Source of the DNA: Arthrobacter sp. Soil736
GTDB taxonomy: Bacteria > Actinomycetota > Actinomycetes > Actinomycetales > Micrococcaceae
Length of the DNA: 64,000 nt
Assembly (NCBI RefSeq): GCF_001428005.1
Contig: NZ_LMSB01000017.1
Coordinates: 1 to 64,000, forward strand
Direction: 5' to 3'
Part shown: positions 8,965 through 17,097 of the stretch, piece after piece
Numbering within the stretch: the stretch's first letter is position 1
How the letters are laid out: every line of letters starts with the position of its first letter
The notes under the pieces: generated by a model
Databases searched by the model: none
What the model saw: only the letters and a program-made list of their open reading frames with translations
What the model was told of the DNA's origin: nothing
Position numbers and translations under genes: made by a program

Positions 8965-9050
8965 CCGGACACCCGCTTTGTCATCGACCCCGCGTCTGGC
9001 GTCACAGAGATACGCTCCGCCGGCCTGGACGATCGGCCTGGACGTACGGC

Positions 9051-10127
9051 CTAGGCCGACCGGGAGGAACCGACGTCGTTACCCTCGCCGGAGTCCCGCC
9101 CGGTTTCCGTACCCGGCGGGACCCCGGGCAGATGCTCAGGCCCTGCGGACGAATCGTCCGGCCCGATGCCGGGCTGGGCTGCCCCAGGGCCGGGCTGGGC
9201 TGCCCCAGGGCCGGGCTGGGCTGCCCCAGGGCCGGGCTGGGCTGGCACAGGGCCGGGCTGGGCTGGCACAGGGCCGGGCTGGGCTGGCACAGGGCCGGGC
9301 TGGGCTGCCCCGGGGCCGGGCTCAGCTGGCACAGGGCCGGGCTCGGCTGGCACAGGGCCGGGCTCGGCAGGCGCGGCGTCTGGCCCGGCTGCCCCCGCGC
9401 CAGGCTCTGCGGCCGCAGCTCCGGCGTCGGCCGGCACGGCAGTCGCCTTCCCCGCCAGCTGGAGCTTGACGACGGCGGCGTACTCGTCGACGTATTCCTG
9501 GCCGGAGAGCCGCATGAGCTCATACATGATTTCGTCGGCCACGGACCGCTGGATCAGCCGGTCGTCCGCCATGCCCTGATAGCGGCTGAAGTCCAGCGGT
9601 TCGCCGAAGATCATGCCGATGCGGCGGATATGGGGCAGCCGTTTTCCGATCGGCTGGACCTTGTCGGTTCCGATCATGGCCACGGGAATGACCGGAACGC
9701 CGGCAGCAAGCGCTAGCCGGGCTACGCCCACCTTCCCACGGTAGAGCCGCCCGTCGGGGCTGCGCGTGCCCTCGGGATAGATGCCCAGCAGCCCGCCGTG
9801 GGTCAGCACATCCATGCCGGCCTCCAATGACGCGGCGGAGGCCGCGCCGCCTGAGCGGTCCATGGGGAGCTGGTTGGTGAGCCGGAAAAACAGGGCGGTC
9901 AGCCGGCCTTTGAGGCCGGTGCCGGTGAAGTACTCCAACTTGGCCAGGAAGATGACTGGCCGCGGCACCATGAGCGGCATGAAAATGGAATCGGAGAATG
10001 ACAGGTGGTTCGAGGCGATGATCGCCGCGCCTTCAGCCGGAACGTTGTCCAGTCCTTTGACCCATGGCCGGAAGAGGGTGCGGAGCACCGGCCCCAGGAA
10101 GATCCTTTTCATGACCCAGTAGAACAC
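9051..10127 (-). CDS. 1-acyl-sn-glycerol-3-phosphate acyltransferase-like protein with a repetitive Pro/Gly tail
   Basis: A PlsC-family acyltransferase for phospholipid synthesis, 358 residues. The catalytic NHLSFSDS (HX4D) and the substrate-binding YPEGTRSPDG motifs are clear, and the catalytic region covers about residues 1-245. The C-terminal ~110 residues are extraordinary: low-complexity Ala/Pro/Gly/Glu/Gln with ten 7-residue repeats (AEPGPVP / AQPGPGA type), ending in a short charged tail. The GTG start has a good GGAGGGG nine bases upstream; a longer open frame upstream of it is antisense to the next gene and is not used. Position near aroG matches Rv2182c. A second plsC lies at 29224. 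Confidence 0.9.
   Translation of the reverse strand: MFYWVMKRIFLGPVLRTLFRPWVKGLDNVPAEGAAIIASNHLSFSDSIFMPLMVPRPVIFLAKLEYFTGTGLKGRLTALFFRLTNQLPMDRSGGAASAASLEAGMDVLTHGGLLGIYPEGTRSPDGRLYRGKVGVARLALAAGVPVIPVAMIGTDKVQPIGKRLPHIRRIGMIFGEPLDFSRYQGMADDRLIQRSVADEIMYELMRLSGQEYVDEYAAVVKLQLAGKATAVPADAGAAAAEPGAGAAGPDAAPAEPGPVPAEPGPVPAEPGPGAAQPGPVPAQPGPVPAQPGPVPAQPGPGAAQPGPGAAQPGPGAAQPGIGPDDSSAGPEHLPGVPPGTETGRDSGEGNDVGSSRSA
9159..9368. repeat. Ten in-frame 21-bp tandem repeats
   Basis: Ten contiguous units of 21 bp encode 7-residue AxPGPxx repeats at the C-terminus of the acyltransferase. Units fall into three near-identical classes (AEPGPVP, AQPGPVP, AQPGPGA), which suggests recent duplication by slippage or unequal exchange. 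Confidence 0.9.
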
Positions 10128-10238
10128 GTGTCTTACCCCTCCGGAAGGCAACTGGCAGGCGCTCCAAAGGGCCCGGCCAGCACTGCAATGCAACCCTACT
10201 CTAGTGAGAATTGTCCGGAACAGTGACACGATGGTCTC

Positions 10239-11027
10239 ATGACAGAAGGCAGCGCCCGGACTACGCCCGCCGCTTTCAGCTACCCGGGCCACGGACCCAA
10301 TGCGCACATCGGAATAGCCATTTGCCACGGCTTCACGGGCAGCCCGCTGAGCATCCTGCCGTGGGCCGAGTTCCTTGCCGGGCGCGGCTTCGCCGTATCG
10401 GTGCCGCTGCTCCCGGGGCACGGGACCCACTGGCAGGATCTGGCCCGCTCGGGATGGCGGGACTGGCACAGAACCTTTGAAAAGGCATATCTGGACCTCG
10501 CCGCCAGGACGGACGACTGCTACGTGGCCGGCCTGTCCATGGGGGGCGCCGTCGCGCTGCTGACCGCCGCCCGCCACAGCGTGTCCGGTGTGGCAGTGGT
10601 GAACCCGGGCCTGAGCTTCTATGACCGCCGCGTCCGGATCATCGGCCTGCTCAAGTACTTCCAGCGGACCACAAGTCCCATCGAGGAAGAGAATCCGACG
10701 TCGGCCCCCACCGAGGACGGTGACTACTCCCTTACGCCGTTGGCAGCTGTCCATCAGCTGAAAAGGCTCTTCGCAGCCGCAGCCCGCGGACTTCCGCGCG
10801 TCACCGCGCCCGTCCTGGTCTTCAAGTCGCGCAACGACATCGTGGTGCCGCCCACGTCCCTGGCGCTGATCAGGAAGCGGCTGGCATCGACAACATTGGA
10901 CGTTGTTCCGCTGGAAAACAGCGGGCATGTGGCAACCCTTGACGTGGACGCCGCGGAAATTTTCGAAGCCTCGGCGCGGTTCTTCCAGGTGCACGCGCGG
11001 AGCAACATATCGTCGGAGAAATCATGA
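10239..11027 (+). CDS. Alpha/beta hydrolase (carboxylesterase/monoacylglycerol lipase-like), copy 1
   Basis: A 262-residue alpha/beta hydrolase. The HGFTGSP oxyanion motif is near residue 30, the PLLPGHGT strand-loop follows, and the nucleophile elbow GLSMGG has Ser100. An acid in the SRNDIVVP loop and a histidine in ENSGHVATLD complete the triad. The family includes Est30-like carboxylesterases and monoacylglycerol lipases. The gene overlaps the next hydrolase by four bases (ATGA), and the two proteins align over their whole length, so this is a tandem duplication in one operon. It is divergent from the acyltransferase gene, so a role in acylglycerol or ester turnover is plausible but inferred. 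Confidence 0.85.
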   Translation: MTEGSARTTPAAFSYPGHGPNAHIGIAICHGFTGSPLSILPWAEFLAGRGFAVSVPLLPGHGTHWQDLARSGWRDWHRTFEKAYLDLAARTDDCYVAGLSMGGAVALLTAARHSVSGVAVVNPGLSFYDRRVRIIGLLKYFQRTTSPIEEENPTSAPTEDGDYSLTPLAAVHQLKRLFAAAARGLPRVTAPVLVFKSRNDIVVPPTSLALIRKRLASTTLDVVPLENSGHVATLDVDAAEIFEASARFFQVHARSNISSEKS

Positions 11028-11836
11028 GCATAGTTCCGGACCACAGTCCGTTCAGCAGCCCGTTCTCCGGCGAGGGTCCCCGCGTCGGCGTGGCCCTGTC
11101 CCATGGATTCACCGGCAGCCCGCACGGCGTCCGGGCCTGGGCCGCGGCACTGGCCGCCGCCGGCTTCTCGGTCCGCATGCCCTTGCTCCCCGGCCACGGC
11201 ACCACGTGGCAGGAGCTGTCGCGCAGCCGCTGGACCGAATGGCACGATGCCCTGGATGCCGCCTATCTTGAACTCGAATCCGAGTGTGACCACGTCTTCT
11301 CCGCGGGCCTGTCCATGGGAGGCGCCCTGGCGCTGCGCATCGCCGCCACGCGTCCGGTTGCCGGAGTCATCCTGGTCAATCCCGGCCTGGTCATTGACGA
11401 CCCCCGTGCCCCGCTGGCCGGCATCCTCAAGCTCGTGCTTAAGAGCACGCCGGCCATAGCCAACGACATCCTCAAGCCCGGCATGGACGAAGGCGCGTAC
11501 GCCCGGACGCCGGTGGCGGCGGCCCACCAGCTGAACAAGATGTTCAAGGACACGCTGCGGCTGCTCCCGCGCGTCACCGCGCCGGTGCGGGTCTTCCGCT
11601 CCACCGTGGACCACGTTGTTTCCGACTCCAGCATTGTGGCGCTCCGGCGGGGACTGACTCACGCCCCGCTGCAGGTCAGCATGCTGGAGAACAGCTATCA
11701 CGTGGCCACGCTTGACAACGACGCCGAGGAGATTTTCAGCGGCTCGGTGGACTTCATCCGCTCCGTGGCTGCGGACTCCCTCCACGCTCCGAACCAGTCC
11801 GCGACAGCCAGCCAGAAGGGCACGCCCGATGAATAG
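11024..11836 (+). CDS. Alpha/beta hydrolase (carboxylesterase/monoacylglycerol lipase-like), copy 2
   Basis: A paralogue of the preceding gene, 270 residues, with the same ordered motifs: HGFTGSPHG, PLLPGHGTTW, GLSMGGAL with nucleophile Ser97, an aspartate in STVDHVV and a histidine in NSYHVATLD. It starts on an ATGA overlap with copy 1 and overlaps the next small membrane protein gene by eight bases, so all three form one tightly coupled operon. Retention of all catalytic residues in both copies suggests different substrates rather than decay. No signal peptide is seen, so both should be cytoplasmic. Confidence 0.85.
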   Translation: MSIVPDHSPFSSPFSGEGPRVGVALSHGFTGSPHGVRAWAAALAAAGFSVRMPLLPGHGTTWQELSRSRWTEWHDALDAAYLELESECDHVFSAGLSMGGALALRIAATRPVAGVILVNPGLVIDDPRAPLAGILKLVLKSTPAIANDILKPGMDEGAYARTPVAAAHQLNKMFKDTLRLLPRVTAPVRVFRSTVDHVVSDSSIVALRRGLTHAPLQVSMLENSYHVATLDNDAEEIFSGSVDFIRSVAADSLHAPNQSATASQKGTPDE

Positions 11837-12443
11837 GCCCGATTCAAACCCGTCCGATCCGAGCGCCAACCAGGACGACGCCGTCTGGCTTGACCTCGTG
11901 GCCAGGCTCCAGGGCGACACGCCCGCTCCCGGCACCGGTGCCGGGCCCGACGACGTTGCCGGTTCAGAGCGGAGCGGCGGCGCAGCTACGGCAAGCGATC
12001 GCGAACCTGACGCCGGACCGGAACACGGCCAGGCCAAGCGGTTCACTGATTTTGATCCCCTGGGACTCGCCGCCGGGGCTCCGACGGAATTGTCGGCCGC
12101 GGAGCGCCAAGCGGCTGCCGCCCGGCAGCGGGACGCCCGGACCGGCGAACCCGCCGGGCCACCCGCGGCCGAGGGACCGCGTGACTACGGCGTGGAGGAC
12201 GACGACGGCGTGTTCGTGCCGGAGGAGCCCCCCAGTCTTTCCGCCACGGATCCCCTGACCATGCTGGCGTGGCTAGGCGCCGTGGGCGCGCCCGTGGCCC
12301 TGGTCCTGTCGGCGATGTTCTGGCGTTCAGCGCCGCTGCTGGCAATCCTTGGCATGGTGGCCACCTTTATCGGAGCGGTGGTGTACCTGATCATGAAGCT
12401 GCCCCAGGAGAAGGACGAAAACGACGACGGCGCGCGCGTCTGA
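11829..12443 (+). CDS. Small membrane protein with a long acidic disordered N-terminus
   Basis: A 204-residue protein of unrecognised family. Residues 1-~135 are polar, acidic, Pro/Ala/Gly-rich and probably disordered, containing FTDFDPLGLAAG and VFVPEEPPSL as the only ordered-looking segments. Two adjacent hydrophobic helices follow (about residues 143-165 and 168-190), and a short charged tail ends the protein. The ATG start lies inside the end of the hydrolase gene (eight-base overlap), which favours it over longer upstream starts. Similar proteins sit near aroG/glk in other actinobacteria (recollection). The N-terminus is probably cytoplasmic, since no signal peptide precedes it. Confidence 0.7.
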   Translation: MNRPDSNPSDPSANQDDAVWLDLVARLQGDTPAPGTGAGPDDVAGSERSGGAATASDREPDAGPEHGQAKRFTDFDPLGLAAGAPTELSAAERQAAAARQRDARTGEPAGPPAAEGPRDYGVEDDDGVFVPEEPPSLSATDPLTMLAWLGAVGAPVALVLSAMFWRSAPLLAILGMVATFIGAVVYLIMKLPQEKDENDDGARV

Positions 12444-12449
12444 GGGCGC

Positions 12450-12475
12450 CTGACCCGCTGCGCCGGCCGGGTCAG
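12450..12475. terminator. Hairpin between convergent membrane-protein gene and glk
   Basis: An 8-bp stem (12450-12457 with 12468-12475) with a 10-base GC-rich loop overlaps the glk stop codon and lies six bases after the upstream stop. Confidence 0.45.
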
Positions 12476-13587
12476 ACGTGCGTTCGGCTGCTCACGCGGG
12501 ACAGGTCCGCGGCGCCGATCAGCCCTGCATTCGGCCCGAGGGCGGCAAGGTCGATTTCCGCGGCGGGACGGAACCCGCGCCCGGTCAGGTTCCGGGCAAA
12601 GGCCTTCCGGGCCGGTGCCACGAGCAGCTCTCCGGCGGCGCAAAGCCCTCCGCCGATCACGAATTTTCCCGGGTCAAGGGCCGCGGCAAGGTTGGCCAGC
12701 CCCAGTCCCAGCCAGTCCCCGACATCCTCCAGGAGTTCCCTGGAGGCAGCGTCGCCGGCGATGGCCAGCTCGGTCACGGTGGCGCCGGTGATGCGGTCCG
12801 CCTGGCCGTCGACTGCCTTCAGGAGTTCCTGGGCCACCGGGGAATTGGCCAAAGCCAGTTCCCGGGCCTCCCTGCCAAGGGCGTTGCCGGATGCGTACTG
12901 TTCCCAGCAGCCGCGGTTGCCGCATTCACACCGGTGACCCCCGGGCATGATGATCTGGTGGCCGAACTCACCCGCGACGCCGAACCTGCCGCGTTCCACC
13001 CGCCCGTCCATGACCATGGCACCGCCGATGCCGGTCCCCAGGGTGATGCACACCAGGCGGTCCTGGCCCCGCCCGGCGCCGAAGCGCCATTCCGCCCACG
13101 CCGCGGCGTCGGCATCGTTGACCAGCATGACCGGGCGGCGGAGCAGGCGCTGCAGATTGTCCCGCAGCGGTTCGTTGCGCCAGGCGAGGTGCGGGCTGAA
13201 GAGGACGGTGCCGCCGTCGAGGTCCATCCAGCCGGCCGCGCCGATGCCCACCGACCGGATGCGTGAACCCCGGCTCAGCTCCTCAACCAACTCCACGATG
13301 ACCTGCTCCACGGCGCGGGGATCGCTTCCGGGAGTGGAACGCCGGGCTTCGCGGAGAATCCTTCCGTCTGCATCAACCACGCCGGCCGCAACCTTGGTGC
13401 CGCCGATGTCGATGCCGATGGCCAGTCCCCGGCGCCGCAGCCGCAGCTGTTGCCGGAACATCCGGGGGTGCAACCCACGGCGCTGCTGTTTCAGGGGTCC
13501 CCGCTGCCACGCGCGGATTCTGTATTGCCCGGTTCTGCCGTGGAGCTCCGTTTGGCTGGACTGTTCAGTGGGCGGGGGTGGCTGCAT
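12472..13587 (-). CDS. glk: ROK-family glucokinase
   Basis: An ATP-dependent sugar kinase of 371 residues, probably glucose to glucose 6-phosphate. The N-terminal phosphate-binding motif IGIDIGGTKVAAG, the catalytic Asp in LVNDADAAAWAEW, a second phosphate motif GTGIGGAMV and the ROK zinc/substrate signature GEFGH...CxCGxxGCWE are all present in order. A ~55-residue basic N-terminal extension precedes the first motif. I chose the ATG at 13587 (MQPPPP) because it is preceded by GGGGAA; a longer frame to 13635 lacks support. C. glutamicum has glk in the same pknL-aroG-fadD15 neighbourhood (established knowledge), which supports glucokinase over a repressor, as does the lack of a helix-turn-helix. 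Confidence 0.88.
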   Translation of the reverse strand: MQPPPPTEQSSQTELHGRTGQYRIRAWQRGPLKQQRRGLHPRMFRQQLRLRRRGLAIGIDIGGTKVAAGVVDADGRILREARRSTPGSDPRAVEQVIVELVEELSRGSRIRSVGIGAAGWMDLDGGTVLFSPHLAWRNEPLRDNLQRLLRRPVMLVNDADAAAWAEWRFGAGRGQDRLVCITLGTGIGGAMVMDGRVERGRFGVAGEFGHQIIMPGGHRCECGNRGCWEQYASGNALGREARELALANSPVAQELLKAVDGQADRITGATVTELAIAGDAASRELLEDVGDWLGLGLANLAAALDPGKFVIGGGLCAAGELLVAPARKAFARNLTGRGFRPAAEIDLAALGPNAGLIGAADLSRVSSRTHV

Positions 13588-13666
13588 AATTCCCCATTCT
13601 AGGTGTCCCGACGGTCCACCGTCCGGCCGCGACACAGTGGCGCATCACGGCTTGCCGACGTAAAGT

Positions 13667-13678
13667 TACTGGCCAGTA
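13667..13678. promoter_or_regulatory. TACTGGCCAGTA palindrome upstream of fadD
   Basis: A perfect 12-bp palindrome 81 bp before the acyl-CoA synthetase start. TTACTG-N2-CAGTA elements are typical operators of TetR-type fatty-acid regulators in actinobacteria (established knowledge). The specific regulator is not in the window. Confidence 0.45.
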
Positions 13679-13759
13679 GGTAATGTGCGACTGACCCTGA
13701 GGGCGGCGTACTAAGGTAAGGACTACCCGCTGCGGCCTACGGATATCAAAGGAGCTATC

Positions 13760-15607
13760 GTGCGCGAATTCACTGTTCCGCCTCTGGCAAACGTCCCTTC
13801 GGACACCAACATCACGGACCTTGTGCTGCGCCAAGCCTCGAAGTCGTCGAATCCTGCGCTGTTTTCGCGGCTGGATTCCTCCGGCCAGTGGCAGGACATC
13901 TCCGCCACGGAATTCCTCGCGGACGTCTCCGCCCTGGCCAAGGGCCTCATGGCCAGCGGCGTTGGCGCGGGCGACCGCGTGGGGATCATGTCCCGGACAC
14001 GCTACGAGTGGGCATTGATCGACTTTGCCATCTGGTTCGCGGGCGGCGTGTCCGTTCCGATCTATGAGACGTCCTCGCCATCCCAGGTCGCCTGGAACCT
14101 GGGCGACTCCGGTGCGGTGGCGGCCTTCGGCGAGTCAGCCCATCACGAGAACATCATCAGGCAGGCCGCAGCGTCCGAGGGGCTCACCGCACTGGCCCAC
14201 GTGTGGCAGCTTGAAGGGAGCGGCCTCGACGCCGTCCGCGAGGCCGGAACCGGCGTCAGCGACGACGACCTCGAATCGCGGCGGCGGGCTGCCGGGCTCA
14301 GCGACCTCGCCACCATCATCTACACCTCCGGAACAACGGGCCGGCCCAAGGGCTGCGAACTCACCCACGGCAACTTCGTGGAACTGTCCGAGAATGCCCT
14401 GGCCACGTCGCTGAGCCAGATCGTCAATCAGCAGGCCAGGACCATCATGTTCCTCCCCTTGGCCCATGTGTTCGCGCGGTTCATCTCCGTCCTGTCCGTC
14501 GCAGCCGGGGTCACCGTGGCCCACACGCCCGACATCAAGCACCTGCTGCCCGATCTGCAGAGCTACAAGCCCACGTTCATCCTCGCCGTGCCCCGGGTGT
14601 TCGAAAAGGTGTACAACTCGGCCCTCACCAAGGCAGAGGACGGCGGAAAGGGAGCGATCTTCCACAAGGCCGCGGATACGGCCATCGCCTATTCCCGCGC
14701 CAGGCAGGACGGCGGCGTCGGATTCGGCCTCAAAATCAAGCATGCGATCTTCGACAGGCTCGTTTACAGCAAGCTCCGGGCGGCCATGGGGGGCCAGGTG
14801 GCCCATGCCGTATCCGGTGGCGGTCCGCTGGGCGAACGGCTCGGCCACTTCTTCCAGGGAATCGGACTCCAGATCCTGGAAGGCTACGGCCTTACCGAGA
14901 CCACGGCGCCGATCAGCGTTAACACGCCCGAAAGGATCAAGATCGGCACGGTCGGCGCGCCGATTCCCGGCACTAGCGTCAAAATTGCCGACGACGGCGA
15001 GATCCTCACCAAGGGCACGTGCGTCATGCGCGGCTACTACAAGCGTGATGACCTGACGGCGGAGGCGTTCGTGGACGGCTGGTTCCGCACCGGGGACATC
15101 GGCCAGCTCGACGGCGACGGCTTCCTGACGATCACCGGCCGGAAGAAGGAAATCATTGTGACGGCCGGCGGCAAGAACGTGGTGCCCGCCCAGCTCGAGG
15201 ACCAGATCCGCGCAGACGCGCTGGTCTCACAGGTGCTGGTGGTTGGCGACAACCGCCCCTTCATCGGCGCACTGGTGACACTCGATGAGGAAGCCCTTCC
15301 CGGGTGGCTGCAGCGCCACGGACTGCCGGCGGAGACCACCGTCACCGACGCGGCAGACAACGCCGTGGTGAAGGCGGCGGTGCAGGAGCTGATCAACCAT
15401 GCGAACCAGTCTGTATCGCAGGCGGAGGCCATCAAGGCATTCCGGATCGTGCCCAGCGACTTCACCGAAGCGTCCGGCCACCTGACCCCGTCCATGAAGG
15501 TCAAGCGGGCGCAGGTCATGAAGGACTTCGAGAACGTGATTGACGAGATGTACAAGGCGCCGAAGCCCACCCCGGCTTCGCCAGGCGGGACGTTCGGCGC
15601 GTCGTAG
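13760..15607 (+). CDS. Long-chain-fatty-acid--CoA ligase (FadD15-like)
   Basis: An AMP-forming acyl-CoA synthetase of 615 residues that activates long-chain fatty acids. The P-loop-like IIYTSGTTGRPKG, the YGLTET motif and the WFRTGDIGQLD and GRKKEIIVTAGGKNV blocks of the ANL superfamily are all intact. Length and the FLPLAHVFAR block match long-chain enzymes rather than acetyl-CoA synthetase. The GTG start follows AAAGGAGC. A TACTGGCCAGTA palindrome upstream suggests repression relieved by acyl-CoA. Gene order relative to pknL, aroG and glk matches fadD15 of Mycobacterium and Corynebacterium. Confidence 0.92.
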   Translation: MREFTVPPLANVPSDTNITDLVLRQASKSSNPALFSRLDSSGQWQDISATEFLADVSALAKGLMASGVGAGDRVGIMSRTRYEWALIDFAIWFAGGVSVPIYETSSPSQVAWNLGDSGAVAAFGESAHHENIIRQAAASEGLTALAHVWQLEGSGLDAVREAGTGVSDDDLESRRRAAGLSDLATIIYTSGTTGRPKGCELTHGNFVELSENALATSLSQIVNQQARTIMFLPLAHVFARFISVLSVAAGVTVAHTPDIKHLLPDLQSYKPTFILAVPRVFEKVYNSALTKAEDGGKGAIFHKAADTAIAYSRARQDGGVGFGLKIKHAIFDRLVYSKLRAAMGGQVAHAVSGGGPLGERLGHFFQGIGLQILEGYGLTETTAPISVNTPERIKIGTVGAPIPGTSVKIADDGEILTKGTCVMRGYYKRDDLTAEAFVDGWFRTGDIGQLDGDGFLTITGRKKEIIVTAGGKNVVPAQLEDQIRADALVSQVLVVGDNRPFIGALVTLDEEALPGWLQRHGLPAETTVTDAADNAVVKAAVQELINHANQSVSQAEAIKAFRIVPSDFTEASGHLTPSMKVKRAQVMKDFENVIDEMYKAPKPTPASPGGTFGAS

Positions 15608-15672
15608 TTCAGTCAGCTATCCGGGTTCTGAATCTGTTCGATCTGCTGGCCGTGGCCGGGACCGACGTTCCG

Positions 15673-16986
15673 TTACGTCAGGAATGCGTCGGCTGCTGCC
15701 AGTGCCTCGTCCAGGATGGCCAGGCCCGCGGCGGCGTCGGAGTCGTTCACGTTGAGGGGAGGCGCGACATTGACGCGGTTGCCCATGGTCAGCGGCAACA
15801 GACCCCGATCCAGGCACGCCTTGGCGAAGGAGACCATCGGCGCGTTCGCCGGGCCAGTGGCTCCTGTGGGCACGAGCGGCTCTTTGGTCAGCCGGTCGCG
15901 GACCAGTTCGACGGTCCAGAGGCCGCCGATGCCGCGAACGTCCCCGACGGACTCGTGCTTCGCGGCAAGCTCCCTGAGTCCTGGCCCAAGGACGTCCGTG
16001 CCGAGTCGGGCAGCTGCCGCGACGGTGTCCTCCTCGTGCATCGCATTGATGGCGCCGACGGCTGCTGCGCAGGCTAGTGGGTGGCCGCTGTACGTCAAGC
16101 CTGCGGGGTAGGGGCGTTTGGTGAACGCCTCGTAGATCGCGTCGCCGACCAGCACGCCGCCCAGCGGGACGTACCCGGAGTTCACGCCCTTCGCGAACGC
16201 CATCAGGTCTGGTGCCACGCCACCGTGGTCGACGCCGAACCAGGCTCCCGTGCGGCCGAAGCCGACCATCACCTCGTCGGCGATGTAGACGATGCCGTGG
16301 CGGTCGCACAGATCGCGGACCCCGCGCAGGTAGCCCGTTGGTGGGACGATGACGCCCGAGCTGCCGACCACAGATTCCAGGACCAGGCCGGCGATCGTCG
16401 ACGGGCCTTCCAGGAGGATCACCTGCTCGAGATGGGCGAGCGCCCGCTCGGACTCTTCCTCCGGGGTCCTCGACCCGAACGCCGACCGGTACAGGAACGG
16501 ACCGAAGAAGTGGACGGCACCGGCCGCGCCGGTGTCCGAAGCCCAGCGGCGCGGGTCTCCGGTGAGGTGGATCGATGCCGCCGTCGAACCATGGTACGAG
16601 CGGTAGGCGGCGAGCACCTTTGGTCGTCCGGTGTAAAGGCGCGCCATTCGAACCGCGTGCTCGATGGCCTCCGTTCCGCCGGTGGTGAACAACACGTGCC
16701 CGAGGCGCTCCGGCGCGACCTCCACAATCAGCCGCGCCGCTTCGCCCCGGACGTCGGACGCGTGGCCGGGTGCGAGCGTGCACAGACGGTCGGCTTGCTC
16801 CTTGATCGCAGCGACGATGCGCGGATGTTGGTGACCGAGGTTGGTGAACACCAGCTGCGAGCCGAAGTCCAGGTAGCGCCGTCCGCTGGCGTCGATGACG
16901 TAGCTCCCGGAGCCGCCGACCAAGGTAGGCACGTCGCGCGGCCCCTGAACAACCCAGGGGTGGAAGACCAGTTCGTCGAGATTCAT
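15673..16986 (-). CDS. Class III PLP-dependent aminotransferase (omega/taurine-type)
   Basis: A 437-residue aminotransferase of fold type I, class III. The TTGGTEAIEHAVRMAR region, the PLP-binding aspartate in YIADEVMVGFGRTG and the Schiff-base lysine in MAFAKGVNSGYVPLGG are clear. Features such as the short LVFTNLGHQHP segment resemble taurine--pyruvate and beta-amino-acid aminotransferases more than acetylornithine enzymes, but substrate assignment is inference. It stands alone: convergent with fadD, with no transporter, regulator or dehydrogenase beside it, and 111 bp downstream of the ParA-like gene's stop on the same strand. It interrupts an otherwise conserved region, so acquisition or relocation is possible. 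Confidence 0.82.
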   Translation of the reverse strand: MNLDELVFHPWVVQGPRDVPTLVGGSGSYVIDASGRRYLDFGSQLVFTNLGHQHPRIVAAIKEQADRLCTLAPGHASDVRGEAARLIVEVAPERLGHVLFTTGGTEAIEHAVRMARLYTGRPKVLAAYRSYHGSTAASIHLTGDPRRWASDTGAAGAVHFFGPFLYRSAFGSRTPEEESERALAHLEQVILLEGPSTIAGLVLESVVGSSGVIVPPTGYLRGVRDLCDRHGIVYIADEVMVGFGRTGAWFGVDHGGVAPDLMAFAKGVNSGYVPLGGVLVGDAIYEAFTKRPYPAGLTYSGHPLACAAAVGAINAMHEEDTVAAAARLGTDVLGPGLRELAAKHESVGDVRGIGGLWTVELVRDRLTKEPLVPTGATGPANAPMVSFAKACLDRGLLPLTMGNRVNVAPPLNVNDSDAAAGLAILDEALAAADAFLT

Positions 16987-17097
16987 GACAACCTCCGTTG
17001 CTTCAGTGCCGGACTGTTCACCTGCACTGCTTCACCTTGGCACCGTCACCCGGCAGCGTCCAGAGCACTTGCAACATCCCAAGCCGCCCGCTGAATG

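Noticed and set aside
9002..9523. Pro/Ser/Leu-rich open frames on both strands across the acyltransferase tail
   Set aside because: They are frame shadows of the 21-bp repeat; the acyltransferase frame continues directly from its catalytic domain.
10128..10994. N-terminal extension of the acyltransferase frame up to 10994
   Set aside because: It is antisense to the first alpha/beta hydrolase and a GTG with a good Shine-Dalgarno at 10127 gives a normal PlsC N-terminus.
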